Assembly: GCA_002299555.1 (NCBI GenBank)
Contig: DBOL01000043.1
Location: 588-18,121, forward strand
Source: Candidatus Aminicenantes bacterium UBA647
GTDB taxonomy: Bacteria > Acidobacteriota > Aminicenantia > UBA2199
Length of the DNA stretch: 17,534 nucleotides
Reading direction: 5' to 3'
The position numbers and the translations under genes are program-made. Each line of letters opens with the position of its first letter. Positions within the stretch are counted from its first letter, which is position 1. A model generated the notes under the pieces. The model made no database searches, was not told where the DNA came from, and worked only from the letters and a program-made list of their open reading frames with translations. Shown here in pieces: positions 1 through 7,326 of the stretch.

Positions 1-684
1 CATATTATGACTTACAAATATTACAGTTCTGCCCTCTTTTGATACATCCTCCATTTTTCCGAGGCTCTTCTTTTGAAAAGCAGCATCTCCAACGGCAAGA
101 ACTTCATCAACAATCAGTATCTCAGGTTCAAGATGAGCAGCAACTGCAAATGCCAATCTGACATACATACCTGAAGAATATCTTTTCACGGGAGTATCAA
201 GAAATTTTTCGACCTCGGCAAAGGCAACAATTTCGTCAAATTTCTTTTTTATTTCAATCCTCCTCATTCCAAGAATGGCTCCATTGAGATAGATATTTTC
301 TCTTCCGGACAGCTCCTGATGAAAACCTGTCCCGACTTCAAGTAAACTTGCGATCCTCCCTTTTATTTTTATACTTCCTGTTGTAGGATGGGTTATTCTA
401 CTTAATAGTTTTAATAAAGTAGTTTTCCCGGCTCCATTCGGCCCAATAATCCCAACCTTATCTCCCTGATTGATCTCAAAATTAATATCCTGTAATGCCC
501 AGAATTCTTCCAGCGTTATATTTTCTTTATTTGGAGATAAAGGGTGTCTAATTTTCTGATATACCCCTCTCATTGAATGGTAAATTGAATCACGTATTGA
601 ATTATACCTGAAGGCTCCGTTAGCTTTTTTATCGTGTCCGATCAGATATCTTTTTCCTAAATTTTCAACTTTAATTATGGTCAT
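1..684 (-). CDS. Polysaccharide ABC exporter, ATP-binding subunit (Wzt/KpsT/TagH-like), 3' part outside window
   Basis: I translated this by hand from the ATG at 684; it stays open for 228 codons to the window edge, so the C-terminus is missing. It is the nucleotide-binding subunit that should power export of a lipid-linked surface glycan (O-antigen, capsule or teichoic-acid type) at the cytoplasmic face of the inner membrane. Visible motifs: Walker A GPNGAGKT at residues 81-88, the family-typical signature YSSGM at 169-173 in place of LSGGQ, Walker B ILIVDEVL at 189-196, D-loop AVGD at 197-200, and the switch histidine in SHN at 225-227. The phrase SLLEVGTGFHQELSGREN (113-130) is typical of the Wzt/KpsT/TagH group. 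It follows the permease with a 19-base gap, so the two form one transcript. Wzt proteins often carry an extra C-terminal glycan-binding domain; whether this one does lies outside the window. No strong Shine-Dalgarno sequence precedes the ATG. Confidence 0.93.
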   Translation of the reverse strand, partial: MTIIKVENLGKRYLIGHDKKANGAFRYNSIRDSIYHSMRGVYQKIRHPLSPNKENITLEEFWALQDINFEINQGDKVGIIGPNGAGKTTLLKLLSRITHPTTGSIKIKGRIASLLEVGTGFHQELSGRENIYLNGAILGMRRIEIKKKFDEIVAFAEVEKFLDTPVKRYSSGMYVRLAFAVAAHLEPEILIVDEVLAVGDAAFQKKSLGKMEDVSKEGRTVIFVSHNM

Positions 685-703
685 TTTTTATTAATGGAGC
701 AAT

Positions 704-1528
704 TCATATAACATCTGCAAACTCCTTCTCTGTTTTTCTGAAATAAACAAACCCAATAATGAATATTGATATACTTATTCCGATGGAAAGAATAAATCCG
801 GGTACATAAATATGAAACTTGTCGCCAAGAATTGCCCACCTGAAACCGTCTATAATACCAACCATTGGGTTAAGGGAATAGATCAACCTCCATTTCCCGG
901 GAATTACTGAACTGCTGAATCCAACAGGAGAAATATATAGGCCAAACTGAACCATAAACGGAATAACATATCTGAAATCTCTATATTTCACACTAAGAGC
1001 AGAAACCAAATATCCTATGCCGAGGGAAGTTATTATTGCATGGATCAATAAAAACGGAATCAATAAAACATAAATAGTGGGGATAAATTTATAAAACAGC
1101 ATTATCAATATAAAAATAAGTGAAGAAATAAAGAAATCAATTAAACTTACTATCATGGAAGTTGTCGGAATTATTATCCTGGGGAAATATACTTTGGAGA
1201 TCATATTCGAATTGGATATTAGTGAATTACCACTTTCACTTATGATATTACTAAAAAACTGCCAGGGTAGCATTGCCGAGAATACAAGGATCGGATAAGG
1301 AATTCCAGCAGATGGCATTTTTGCCAATTTCCCGAAAACTATCGTGAAAACCACCATAGTTAATAAGGGCCTTAAAACACTCCATGCAATTCCAATTACT
1401 GTTTGTTTATATCTCACGAGAATATCCCGCCAGGCCAGGAATAGGAATAATTCCCTGTAAGCATATAATTCCTTCCAAAAGTTTTTTATACTTTTTTCAG
1501 GTTCAATTAAAATGTCAAAGTTTTTCAT
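704..1528 (-). CDS. Polysaccharide ABC exporter, permease subunit (Wzm/KpsM/TagG-like, ABC-2 family)
   Basis: This 274-residue protein is the membrane channel partner of the ATPase just downstream. The cytoplasmic N-terminus leads into the interface helix RDILVRYKQTVIG (34-46), a hallmark of ABC-2 exporters of O-antigen, capsule and teichoic acid. About six membrane segments follow, near 46-66, 78-96, 124-146, 150-176, 187-206 and 242-262. The motifs LNPMVGIIDGFRWAILG (219-235) and the charged tail YFRKTEKEFADVI are also family-typical. Length matches the family (about 260-280). It is the first gene of the pair, and the promoter at 1654-1682 gives a leader of roughly 120 bases. The transported glycan cannot be told from the window because no glycosyltransferases are present. 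Confidence 0.93.
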   Translation of the reverse strand: MKNFDILIEPEKSIKNFWKELYAYRELFLFLAWRDILVRYKQTVIGIAWSVLRPLLTMVVFTIVFGKLAKMPSAGIPYPILVFSAMLPWQFFSNIISESGNSLISNSNMISKVYFPRIIIPTTSMIVSLIDFFISSLIFILIMLFYKFIPTIYVLLIPFLLIHAIITSLGIGYLVSALSVKYRDFRYVIPFMVQFGLYISPVGFSSSVIPGKWRLIYSLNPMVGIIDGFRWAILGDKFHIYVPGFILSIGISISIFIIGFVYFRKTEKEFADVI

Positions 1529-1653
1529 TTAAAAGATATTTTTTCTCATTCATTATCTAATTCAACAAATCGGGCTCCCGCCGGTCATATGTGCACAAAA
1601 AAAAATCAGAGTTTAATTTTAAAATAAATGCCATTTTTCCGGCGCTGAATACA

Positions 1654-1682
1654 AATATATCCAAAAATTTTCTTTTTTTCAA
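1654..1682 (-). promoter_or_regulatory. Sigma70-type promoter for the ABC exporter pair
   Basis: Reading the minus strand, TTGAAA (1682-1677) and TATATT (1659-1654) are separated by exactly 17 bases. The predicted start of transcription is near 1647, leaving a leader of about 120 bases before the permease ATG at 1528. The match is good, but AT-rich DNA produces chance matches. Placement between the end of the ftsB-like gene and the permease is right for a new transcription unit. Confidence 0.55.
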
Positions 1683-1700
1683 TAATCTGATCAGGTTATG

Positions 1701-1723
1701 TGCATATGGACTATGTATATGCA
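1701..1723. repeat. Inverted repeat, 7-base arms
   Basis: TGCATAT (1701-1707) and ATATGCA (1717-1723) are perfect reverse complements around a 9-base loop. It lies between the end of the ftsB-like gene (1741) and the exporter promoter (-35 at 1677-1682). The stem is AT-rich and has no T-tract after it on the minus strand, so it is a poor intrinsic terminator. It could equally be a protein-binding site upstream of the exporter promoter, or chance. Confidence 0.3.
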
Positions 1724-1740
1724 TTCAGCCGTTATTCCTG

Positions 1741-2076
1741 TTATTTTTCCTGAGTGTTCTCTTCTTCTTTTTTATCTATTACAATGATGACCTTTTCGTT
1801 CTTTTTCATAAGCCATAATTTTTCCCTTGCTTTTTTTTCAAGAGCAAGAGGATTCTCTTCCAATTCTTTGATCTCCTGTTCAAGTATAATCTTTTTATTT
1901 TCAAGTTCCTCAATATCTGATTTGAGTTCAGCAATTTTATCCTGAGTCCTGAGTATCTCAATAATCCCACTGTCTCCAAAGAAAAAGGTTAATACCAATA
2001 TGAAGAAAAACAATAATATCAATAATATCAACCCTCGTGATTTCAGGAATGTCTCATCATTTTTTACTTTTTTCAA
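1741..2076 (-). CDS. FtsB/DivIC-like septum formation initiator
   Basis: This 111-residue protein is probably the small bitopic division protein that bridges FtsL and FtsQ (DivIB) at the septum. A short basic cytoplasmic stretch is followed by one membrane helix (about 16-34, rich in L, I and F) and the family-typical turn FFGDSGI. A periplasmic coiled coil runs over about 43-75, and the segment PLALEKKAREKLWLMKKNEKVI (76-97) is the conserved end of the DivIC/FtsB domain. The start is TTG at 2076-2074: no in-frame ATG exists upstream of the helix, and AGAAGG lies just upstream as a ribosome site. The gene overlaps the end of the phosphohexomutase-like gene by 20 bases, so translation is probably coupled. 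It is the last gene of the operon. An odd, highly acidic and basic tail (KKEEENTQEK) ends the protein. Confidence 0.85.
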   Translation of the reverse strand: MKKVKNDETFLKSRGLILLILLFFFILVLTFFFGDSGIIEILRTQDKIAELKSDIEELENKKIILEQEIKELEENPLALEKKAREKLWLMKKNEKVIIVIDKKEEENTQEK

Positions 2077-3469
2077 TCAACCTTCTCCCTGATCTGATAA
2101 GATCGTTTGTGACTTTACGCCTGTTTGATTCAGCATAAATCCTGAGCAGATCTTCTGTTCCTGATCTTCTAATAAGAAGCCATGACTTGCTAAAATGAAT
2201 TTTAACACCATCCTTATGATCAAATCTTACAGGATTAAATCCTTTAATATCGATCCCTTTTCCCTTTAAAACACGATCAAGCTTCTTCATATCAACATTT
2301 TCTACACGGATCTCTGTTTCACTCTTGAATAACCTCGGGAATCTACTGTAAAAACTCTCTATAATATCATCCACTCCCAATCCATAAAATGCAACCATCT
2401 CTGATATCAAAAGATTAAAAAGCATACCGTCCCTTATATTTCCCCCGGCATTCAAGGTGCCTCCATTTGACCCTTCAAGCGCTATAAACACTTTCCTTCT
2501 ATTCATCTCGTCAGCCAGATATTTAAATCCTACAGGACATTCGTGAACCTTTCTCAAGTAGTGCTCTCCAACATTACGTATATTCTCCGTGGCTGAGACA
2601 GACTTAATAATTCCCCCTTTCATCTTTCTCTCTTTTATCAGGTATTCAATAAGCGGAGGGAGAACTCTCTCTGGTTCAATATATCTGCCTTTTGAATTAA
2701 TTATACCAAACCTGCTACCACCAATATCGGTTGCAATTCCAATGTCAGCCCTATTTTTTAATACTATAGATGAAAGTTCAGACAAACTCTCTTTACTGCA
2801 ATCAGGAATAAGATTCCCAAATGATGAATAAGGGAAATTATGGATACTAATTGTCTCTACTCCATTAGCATTGAGAATAAAATCGAGATAATCACGTGCT
2901 GATCCATATAGATTGTCAACTATAATTTTTATTCCTGACTCACGAATCAACTCAAAATTAACAATTTTTTCAATATACTTGAGGTATAAATTTCTCGGGC
3001 TTATGTACGTTACAAAGTTATCATTTTTATACTGTGGTTTGAAACAAAATGATTCAGATATATTTCCGATAATTTTTTCAATTTTTTTTGTTTCAGAAGT
3101 TAGTTCAGGTGCACCTTTTTCATTGAGGATCTTTATACCATTAAAAATAGGCCCTCTAATACCTCCGGTAAAATTCACAGCCCCATTAAATTTCTGTTTT
3201 GAAACAGCGAACGAAATTGCGGGTATGGGAGTGTCCCTGTCCGGAACAAAAGATCTTATTTTATTAAGTGACAATATCTTGATAACTTCATCAGCATATC
3301 TGGAGGATAAGAACCTGGTATCAAAATTGACAATTATCCTTATATCTCCCTTATACCTGGATTTTAGATATTCAGAATATGCCAGAGCAAAAATTCTCAC
3401 ATTATTAAATGTGAAATCTCTCCCCATTTGAGCACACCATCCATCTGTTCCGAATTTGATCGATGACAT
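2057..3469 (-). CDS. Phosphohexomutase-family protein (phosphoglucomutase/phosphomannomutase/GlmM type) with degenerate active site
   Basis: This 470-residue protein has the full length and four-domain order of the alpha-D-phosphohexomutase family. The start FGTDG (6-10), FDTRFLS (49-55) and DTPIPA (79-84) are family landmarks, and the C-terminal phosphate-binding loop RRSGTEDLLR (434-443) is intact. The catalytic parts are not. Where the family has TASHNP with the phosphorylated serine, this protein reads TGGIRGP (101-107). Where the family has the metal-binding DGDADR, it reads DIGGSR (248-253), keeping only the first aspartate and the arginine. The sugar loop GExSGH is LEGSNGG (331-337), and the arginine normally after FGTDGW is Cys12. 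The flanking sequence still aligns, so this is not a frameshift. I infer an inactive or re-purposed homologue, not the cell's working GlmM. It sits between the lipoprotein gene (48 bases away) and the ftsB-like gene, which it overlaps. No clear ribosome site precedes its ATG. Confidence 0.85.
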   Translation of the reverse strand: MSSIKFGTDGWCAQMGRDFTFNNVRIFALAYSEYLKSRYKGDIRIIVNFDTRFLSSRYADEVIKILSLNKIRSFVPDRDTPIPAISFAVSKQKFNGAVNFTGGIRGPIFNGIKILNEKGAPELTSETKKIEKIIGNISESFCFKPQYKNDNFVTYISPRNLYLKYIEKIVNFELIRESGIKIIVDNLYGSARDYLDFILNANGVETISIHNFPYSSFGNLIPDCSKESLSELSSIVLKNRADIGIATDIGGSRFGIINSKGRYIEPERVLPPLIEYLIKERKMKGGIIKSVSATENIRNVGEHYLRKVHECPVGFKYLADEMNRRKVFIALEGSNGGTLNAGGNIRDGMLFNLLISEMVAFYGLGVDDIIESFYSRFPRLFKSETEIRVENVDMKKLDRVLKGKGIDIKGFNPVRFDHKDGVKIHFSKSWLLIRRSGTEDLLRIYAESNRRKVTNDLIRSGRRLIEKSKK

Positions 3470-3486
3470 ACGATTTAAATAACATA

Positions 3487-3504
3487 TTGCCTACTATTAG
3501 GCAA
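3487..3504. repeat. Small perfect hairpin ahead of the phosphohexomutase-like gene
   Basis: TTGCCTA (3487-3493) and TAGGCAA (3498-3504) form a perfect 7-base stem with a 4-base loop. It lies in the 48-base gap between the lipoprotein stop (3518) and the next gene's ATG (3469, minus strand), ending 17 bases before that ATG. No T-run follows on the minus strand, so it is not a convincing terminator. It could be a processing site or limit initiation on the gene downstream, which has no Shine-Dalgarno sequence. Confidence 0.45.
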
Positions 3505-3517
3505 CTTAGATTAACCT

Positions 3518-3970
3518 TTAACGTATTACAAAACTTCTGGATGAGAGGAATTTTCCTTCTGCCAATAAAACGACTGTCCAATTCCCCTTCTTTTCCTGAT
3601 AATATGAGTTTTCAATTGAATCCCATACAACAAAGTATTCAAGAAAATTAGAATTTGAATTTACTATTGTTCCGGAAGTTTGTCTGACCATTATGTTATC
3701 AGGTCCGTACCAGCACCAACTGATCTCAACTTTTCTTTCAATATTAAGGATTTTTACTATTGAATAAATATGTTCATCACTTGACTTAATTTTTACATTC
3801 CCGCCAGTTTTCTCAAAATTGCTCGTGGGATCCAGTTTATTGGATACTACAAAAAATTCAATCCCCCATCCAGGATCTTCAGGAAGAACTACTTTCAGGT
3901 TTATGCAATTATAGATCAGTATAATACTTGAAACTAAAATAAAACCCTTTATAAATTTCTTTAATTTAAT
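3518..3970 (-). CDS. Putative lipoprotein of unknown function, no standard start codon
   Basis: I found this by translating the 529-base gap by hand. An open frame of 150 codons runs from an ATT at 3970 to TAA at 3518. It begins with a basic stretch and a hydrophobic segment (KLKKFIKGFILVSSIILIYNC), with Cys22 as the likely lipidated residue, so it looks like a lipoprotein signal peptide. The mature part has a WCWYGP motif (85-90). It ends in a GNWTVVLLAEGKFLSS strand pattern (129-144) resembling a small beta-sandwich. Codon use matches the neighbours. The puzzle is initiation. The only upstream in-frame ATG (3988-3986) is followed by three sense codons and TAG (3976-3974), and no ATG, GTG or TTG lies between that stop and the signal peptide. 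Start at ATT or ATC, a fresh nonsense mutation, or a sequencing error are all possible. It lies 28 bases after rseP in the same operon. I do not recognise the family. Confidence 0.72.
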   Translation of the reverse strand: MKLKKFIKGFILVSSIILIYNCINLKVVLPEDPGWGIEFFVVSNKLDPTSNFEKTGGNVKIKSSDEHIYSIVKILNIERKVEISWCWYGPDNIMVRQTSGTIVNSNSNFLEYFVVWDSIENSYYQEKKGNWTVVLLAEGKFLSSRSFVIR

Positions 3971-3998
3971 GATCTATAGGTTATTCATTCAACTCTAT

Positions 3999-5330
3999 TC
4001 AGAAAGGTAGAAATGAGTTCCATCCATTTGGCAGATTTTTGGCAATATCGTTCAATATCACAAATGCCATGAGGGTGAGGAGAATAAGAAACCCGATATT
4101 AATTAACGCAAGTTTAACTTTCATACTGAATTCACGCCTGATCACAGCTTCAATTGAATATATCATAAGATGTCCCCCATCAAGAGCAGGGATCGGAAAA
4201 AGATTTACTATCCCAAGCTGTAGAGAGATGAAAGCAATAAGCATAAAAAATTCTGATAATCCACTGTCAAATGCACGTTTTGAAAATTTAGCAATTTCTA
4301 TCGGTCCGGATAAATTTTTTGCTGATAATTTTCCTGCGATCATTTTTCTAAATGCATCAAACACAAGTACAGTGAGCTTTATAGTATCCTTGACACTTTT
4401 TGACACAGCATTAAAAAATCCATATTTCATTGTTACCATAGGAGAATACTGGTTTAGCCCGACTCCGATCTCAACTCTCTCACCTGACCTGTGAGGAGTT
4501 ATCTCTTTTTCTATAAAAATTTCGCCTCTCTTAATTCTGAAATTAAGAGGATTACCCGGATTTGCTGAAATGATCTTCGTTATGTTAAAAGGCGTTATAT
4601 CATCTCCATTAATTGAATAGATAATATCCTCAGGTTGAATTCCCGCTAAAGATGCAGGTGAGTCTGTTTTAACAGAAGCTATCATTACTCTGTACTTCCA
4701 ATAGAAACCTGCATCTCCAATATTATATTCATTATTACTTTCAACCAATAGTTCAGTTGAGAATTGTTTACCTTCTCTCTCATAAACAAGTTTGATTAAA
4801 CTGTCCGGATTTGATCCTATTTGAAGCTCCAGGTCTTTCCAATCTTCCACTTTATTACCATCAACCTCAATGACCAGGTCGCCAACTTGAAGGCCTGCTT
4901 TCTCAGCAGGTGATTTTTCTGCAATAAGGCCTATCTCCGGAGGTTCTGATTTATATTTCTCACTCTCAACTCCGGTAATGTTTATTATTGTTAATATGAA
5001 TATCGCTAATACTATATTCATCACAGGACCCATTAATAGAATAAATATTTTCTGAGCACGGTTTTTGGTTTGAAATTCATCAGTTTTCATATTTTCAGGA
5101 TCATATTCATCTTCACCAGCCATTTTTACATACCCGCCAAGTGGGAACATGCTGACCCTGAAATCAGTATTTCCTATTTTTTTACCGAATAATCTTTTCC
5201 CGAATCCGAAAGAGAAAGTTTCAACCCGGACACCCATCAGTCTTGCTGCAATAAAATGTCCGAACTCATGTACAAGTACAATGATACCCAGGACAACAGA
5301 AAAAACCAGAATAGTACTAATAAAATCCAT
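3999..5330 (-). CDS. rseP: RseP-like site-2 intramembrane zinc metalloprotease
   Basis: This 443-residue inner-membrane protease cuts substrates within the membrane: anti-sigma factors during envelope stress and leftover signal peptides. The zinc motif HEFGH is at residues 21-25 in the first membrane helix. The third zinc ligand lies in NLFPIPALDGG (376-386, Asp384). Two PDZ domains sit between them, about 120-205 (ending one repeat with SPAEKAGLQVGDLV) and 215-290 (SPASLAGIQPEDII). Two PDZ domains are typical of RseP in many diderms. A further membrane helix follows near the C-terminus (412-432). A GGAG ribosome site (5340-5337) lies inside the last codons of dxr, three bases upstream, so translation is coupled. 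The order uppS-cdsA-dxr-rseP resembles the well-known conserved cluster. No sigma or anti-sigma gene is seen nearby, so its substrate here is unknown. Confidence 0.95.
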   Translation of the reverse strand: MDFISTILVFSVVLGIIVLVHEFGHFIAARLMGVRVETFSFGFGKRLFGKKIGNTDFRVSMFPLGGYVKMAGEDEYDPENMKTDEFQTKNRAQKIFILLMGPVMNIVLAIFILTIINITGVESEKYKSEPPEIGLIAEKSPAEKAGLQVGDLVIEVDGNKVEDWKDLELQIGSNPDSLIKLVYEREGKQFSTELLVESNNEYNIGDAGFYWKYRVMIASVKTDSPASLAGIQPEDIIYSINGDDITPFNITKIISANPGNPLNFRIKRGEIFIEKEITPHRSGERVEIGVGLNQYSPMVTMKYGFFNAVSKSVKDTIKLTVLVFDAFRKMIAGKLSAKNLSGPIEIAKFSKRAFDSGLSEFFMLIAFISLQLGIVNLFPIPALDGGHLMIYSIEAVIRREFSMKVKLALINIGFLILLTLMAFVILNDIAKNLPNGWNSFLPF

Positions 5331-5333
5331 TTT

Positions 5334-6500
5334 CTACTCCATTTTTGAAAGATTTTCTTTTATAAACTCTGATGTCAATTTTTCAACTTCTGCAATCATC
5401 GGTGAGATATCGTCAGAAGATTTGACAGAGTATTTTTTACATTTATCAAGCATTTTTTCAACGACGTAATATATACCGGGAAATGAAATTTCCCCTTTGA
5501 GGAAACTTTCTACAGCAACTTCATTTGATGCATTAAAAATCAGTCCGGAATTTTTTTTCTCCTCAATGACCTCAAAGGCCATCCTTATCGAAGGAAATTT
5601 TTCAGGATCAGGCTTGTAAAATTCCAGACTGCTTATTTCAGTAAGATCAAGTCTGTCAGCACTGTTGCTGAATCGCTCCGGGTAACTTAGGGAATATTGG
5701 ATAGGAATCTTCATGTCAGGAATTCCCATCTGAGCGATAATCGAACTATCGGAAAATTCAACCATAGAATGTATTATGCTTTGAGGATGGATCAAAAGAT
5801 CGATCTGATCAATATTCAAGTTGAAAAGATAGAATGCTTCAATGATCTCGAGAGCTTTATTCATCATTGTAGAAGAATCAATTGTTATTTTTTTCCCCAT
5901 TGACCAAACCGGATGCTTAAGTGCGTCATCAATGCCTATATTTACGAACTCTTCTTTGTTAAGTTTAAAAAAAGGGCCTCCGGATGCAGTAAGGATAACT
6001 TTATTCAGAAATTTTCTGTCATTCTCACATAAACATTGGAAAATTGCGCTCTGCTCACTATCTATAGGTATAATCTCCGAATCAGATCTTTCAAGATATT
6101 GGTTCACCAATTCACCGGCTGTAACCAGAGTCTCCTTATTTGCAAGACAGATCCTTTTCCCGCTCTCTATAGATTCAAGAGTTGCATGTATTGAATGTGT
6201 TCCAGATGTGGCTGTGACAAGTGTATCAACCCCTGACGCCATTGCAACTTCCATTATTCCTTCTGCACCGGAATAGATCTTTGTCACCGGGAATTCAGTT
6301 CTCAGTTCATCACGATCATTTTTTGATCTTACACTAACTACTTCAGGATTAAATTCCCTTATCTGAGATCTGATCAGATCCAGATTATTACCGCATGCAA
6401 GACTTACGATCTTTAGTTCGTCTCTATTCTTTTTTATTACTTCAAGAGTATTTTTTCCTATAGATCCTGTTGATCCTAATAGCGCAATATTTCTGTTCAC
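5334..6500 (-). CDS. dxr: 1-deoxy-D-xylulose 5-phosphate reductoisomerase
   Basis: This enzyme converts DXP to MEP using NADPH and a divalent metal, the committed step of non-mevalonate isoprenoid synthesis, in the cytoplasm. I place the start at GTG 6500-6498, giving 388 residues. The frame stays open to a GTG at 6569, but that would add 23 residues inside cdsA before the NADPH-binding loop. The GTG at 6500 has GGAAAA upstream and puts LLGSTGSIG at residues 7-15, as in the family. Other features: LANKETL (119-125), metal ligands Asp147 and Glu149 in PIDSEQSAIFQ and Glu221 in LEIIEAF, the flexible lid HPVWSMGKKITIDSSTMMNK (196-215), and HPQSIIHSMVEF (238-249). All key residues are present. 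It starts 19 bases after cdsA and ends 3 bases before rseP. Its product feeds UppS, encoded two genes upstream. Confidence 0.96.
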   Translation of the reverse strand: MNRNIALLGSTGSIGKNTLEVIKKNRDELKIVSLACGNNLDLIRSQIREFNPEVVSVRSKNDRDELRTEFPVTKIYSGAEGIMEVAMASGVDTLVTATSGTHSIHATLESIESGKRICLANKETLVTAGELVNQYLERSDSEIIPIDSEQSAIFQCLCENDRKFLNKVILTASGGPFFKLNKEEFVNIGIDDALKHPVWSMGKKITIDSSTMMNKALEIIEAFYLFNLNIDQIDLLIHPQSIIHSMVEFSDSSIIAQMGIPDMKIPIQYSLSYPERFSNSADRLDLTEISSLEFYKPDPEKFPSIRMAFEVIEEKKNSGLIFNASNEVAVESFLKGEISFPGIYYVVEKMLDKCKKYSVKSSDDISPMIAEVEKLTSEFIKENLSKME

Positions 6501-6519
6501 TTTATTTTCCGTTCTTAAA

Positions 6520-7326
6520 TCATATAGTTTTCCAAATATAAGAAATAATGAAATACAGAGATGGAGCACAAAATATATAACTGTCTATCCTGTCAAGGAA
6601 ACCACCATGTCCCGGCAGTATCGATCCCGAATCTTTTTTTCCTGCTGATCTTTTGAATAGAGATTCTACAGGATCAGAGATCTGTGAGATCAATCCTATC
6701 AGAGCTCCGGTAAGTATTGCTGTAAGAGGGTCGATCTTAATGGGAAATATCAATATTGATAGCCAGCCTGATAATCCTGCGGTTAAAACCGCTGCGATTA
6801 TTCCTTCCAACGACTTGTTAGGCGATGCTATAGGGTATATTTTATGCTTCCCTATGGCTCTCCCGATAAAGTAAGCACCTGAGTCCCCGATCGCAATTAC
6901 AAATATTAAAAACAGAAGAAAATTCGGGCCGATCTCCCTTAAACGTAATAAATAGTAAAGCGGGAAGAAGAGGTAGTAAATTGATAGAAAATGGATCCCT
7001 GTATCTCTTACAAACGATTTAAGCAGATCTTTTTTTCTGATCATGATCAGAAAAAATATCCCAATTGAAAAAAGATTAATAAATATAACAAATGGGAGTT
7101 CAGGAATACCAAAGGTGAAAAAGGCTGCGACCATAAGGCCGTTGAGATAGATCAGGATCAAAGAGCCGGTTTCGGGTTCAGTTAGCTTTACAAATTCATA
7201 TACACTCACAGATACAATGATGAATAAAAACACCGAAAAATATATATGGGGCAAATATACTATTCCTGAATATGCGAGAATTGCCAGAAATATTGCTGTC
7301 GCCGTTCTTGTTAAAAATTCTTTCAT
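6520..7326 (-). CDS. cdsA: Phosphatidate cytidylyltransferase (CDP-diacylglycerol synthase)
   Basis: This 268-residue inner-membrane enzyme joins CTP and phosphatidic acid to make CDP-diacylglycerol, the precursor of phospholipid head-group synthesis. Multiple hydrophobic helices fill the N-terminal two thirds. The family signature runs over residues 222-248 (SLFKRSAGKKDSGSILPGHG followed by GFLDRID), with the metal-binding and catalytic acids in place. Upstream, IGDSGAYFIGR and SPNKSLEG are also conserved. Its ATG overlaps the uppS stop (ATGA, 7326-7323). A strong ribosome site AGGAGGT (7343-7337) lies inside the end of uppS, ten bases from the ATG, the best such site in the operon. Confidence 0.96.
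   Translation of the reverse strand: MKEFLTRTATAIFLAILAYSGIVYLPHIYFSVFLFIIVSVSVYEFVKLTEPETGSLILIYLNGLMVAAFFTFGIPELPFVIFINLFSIGIFFLIMIRKKDLLKSFVRDTGIHFLSIYYLFFPLYYLLRLREIGPNFLLFLIFVIAIGDSGAYFIGRAIGKHKIYPIASPNKSLEGIIAAVLTAGLSGWLSILIFPIKIDPLTAILTGALIGLISQISDPVESLFKRSAGKKDSGSILPGHGGFLDRIDSYIFCAPSLYFIISYIWKTI

Noticed and set aside
1562..1640. 25-codon leader peptide in the exporter mRNA
   Set aside because: There is no ribosome site and no regulatory amino-acid pattern. A short frame of this size is expected by chance.
1701..1723. Inverted repeat as a terminator for the envelope operon
   Set aside because: The stem is AT-rich and on the minus strand it is not followed by a T-tract.
1591..1818. 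Plus-strand open frame of 75 codons
   Set aside because: It runs antisense into the ftsB-like gene, has a low-complexity F/L-rich translation typical of AT-rich shadow frames, and has no ribosome site.
2913..3431. Plus-strand open frame of 172 codons opposite the phosphohexomutase-like gene
   Set aside because: It is a shadow of the real gene: no family features, no ribosome site, and the minus-strand frame has clear homology landmarks.
3974..3976. TAG read as an amino acid (altered genetic code)
   Set aside because: TAG ends dxr and the TPR gene normally in this same window, so reassignment is not supported.
6501..6569. Longer Dxr beginning at the GTG at 6569
   Set aside because: It adds 23 residues before the NADPH loop, lies inside the cdsA signature region, and is not seen in the family. 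The GTG at 6500 gives the normal length.
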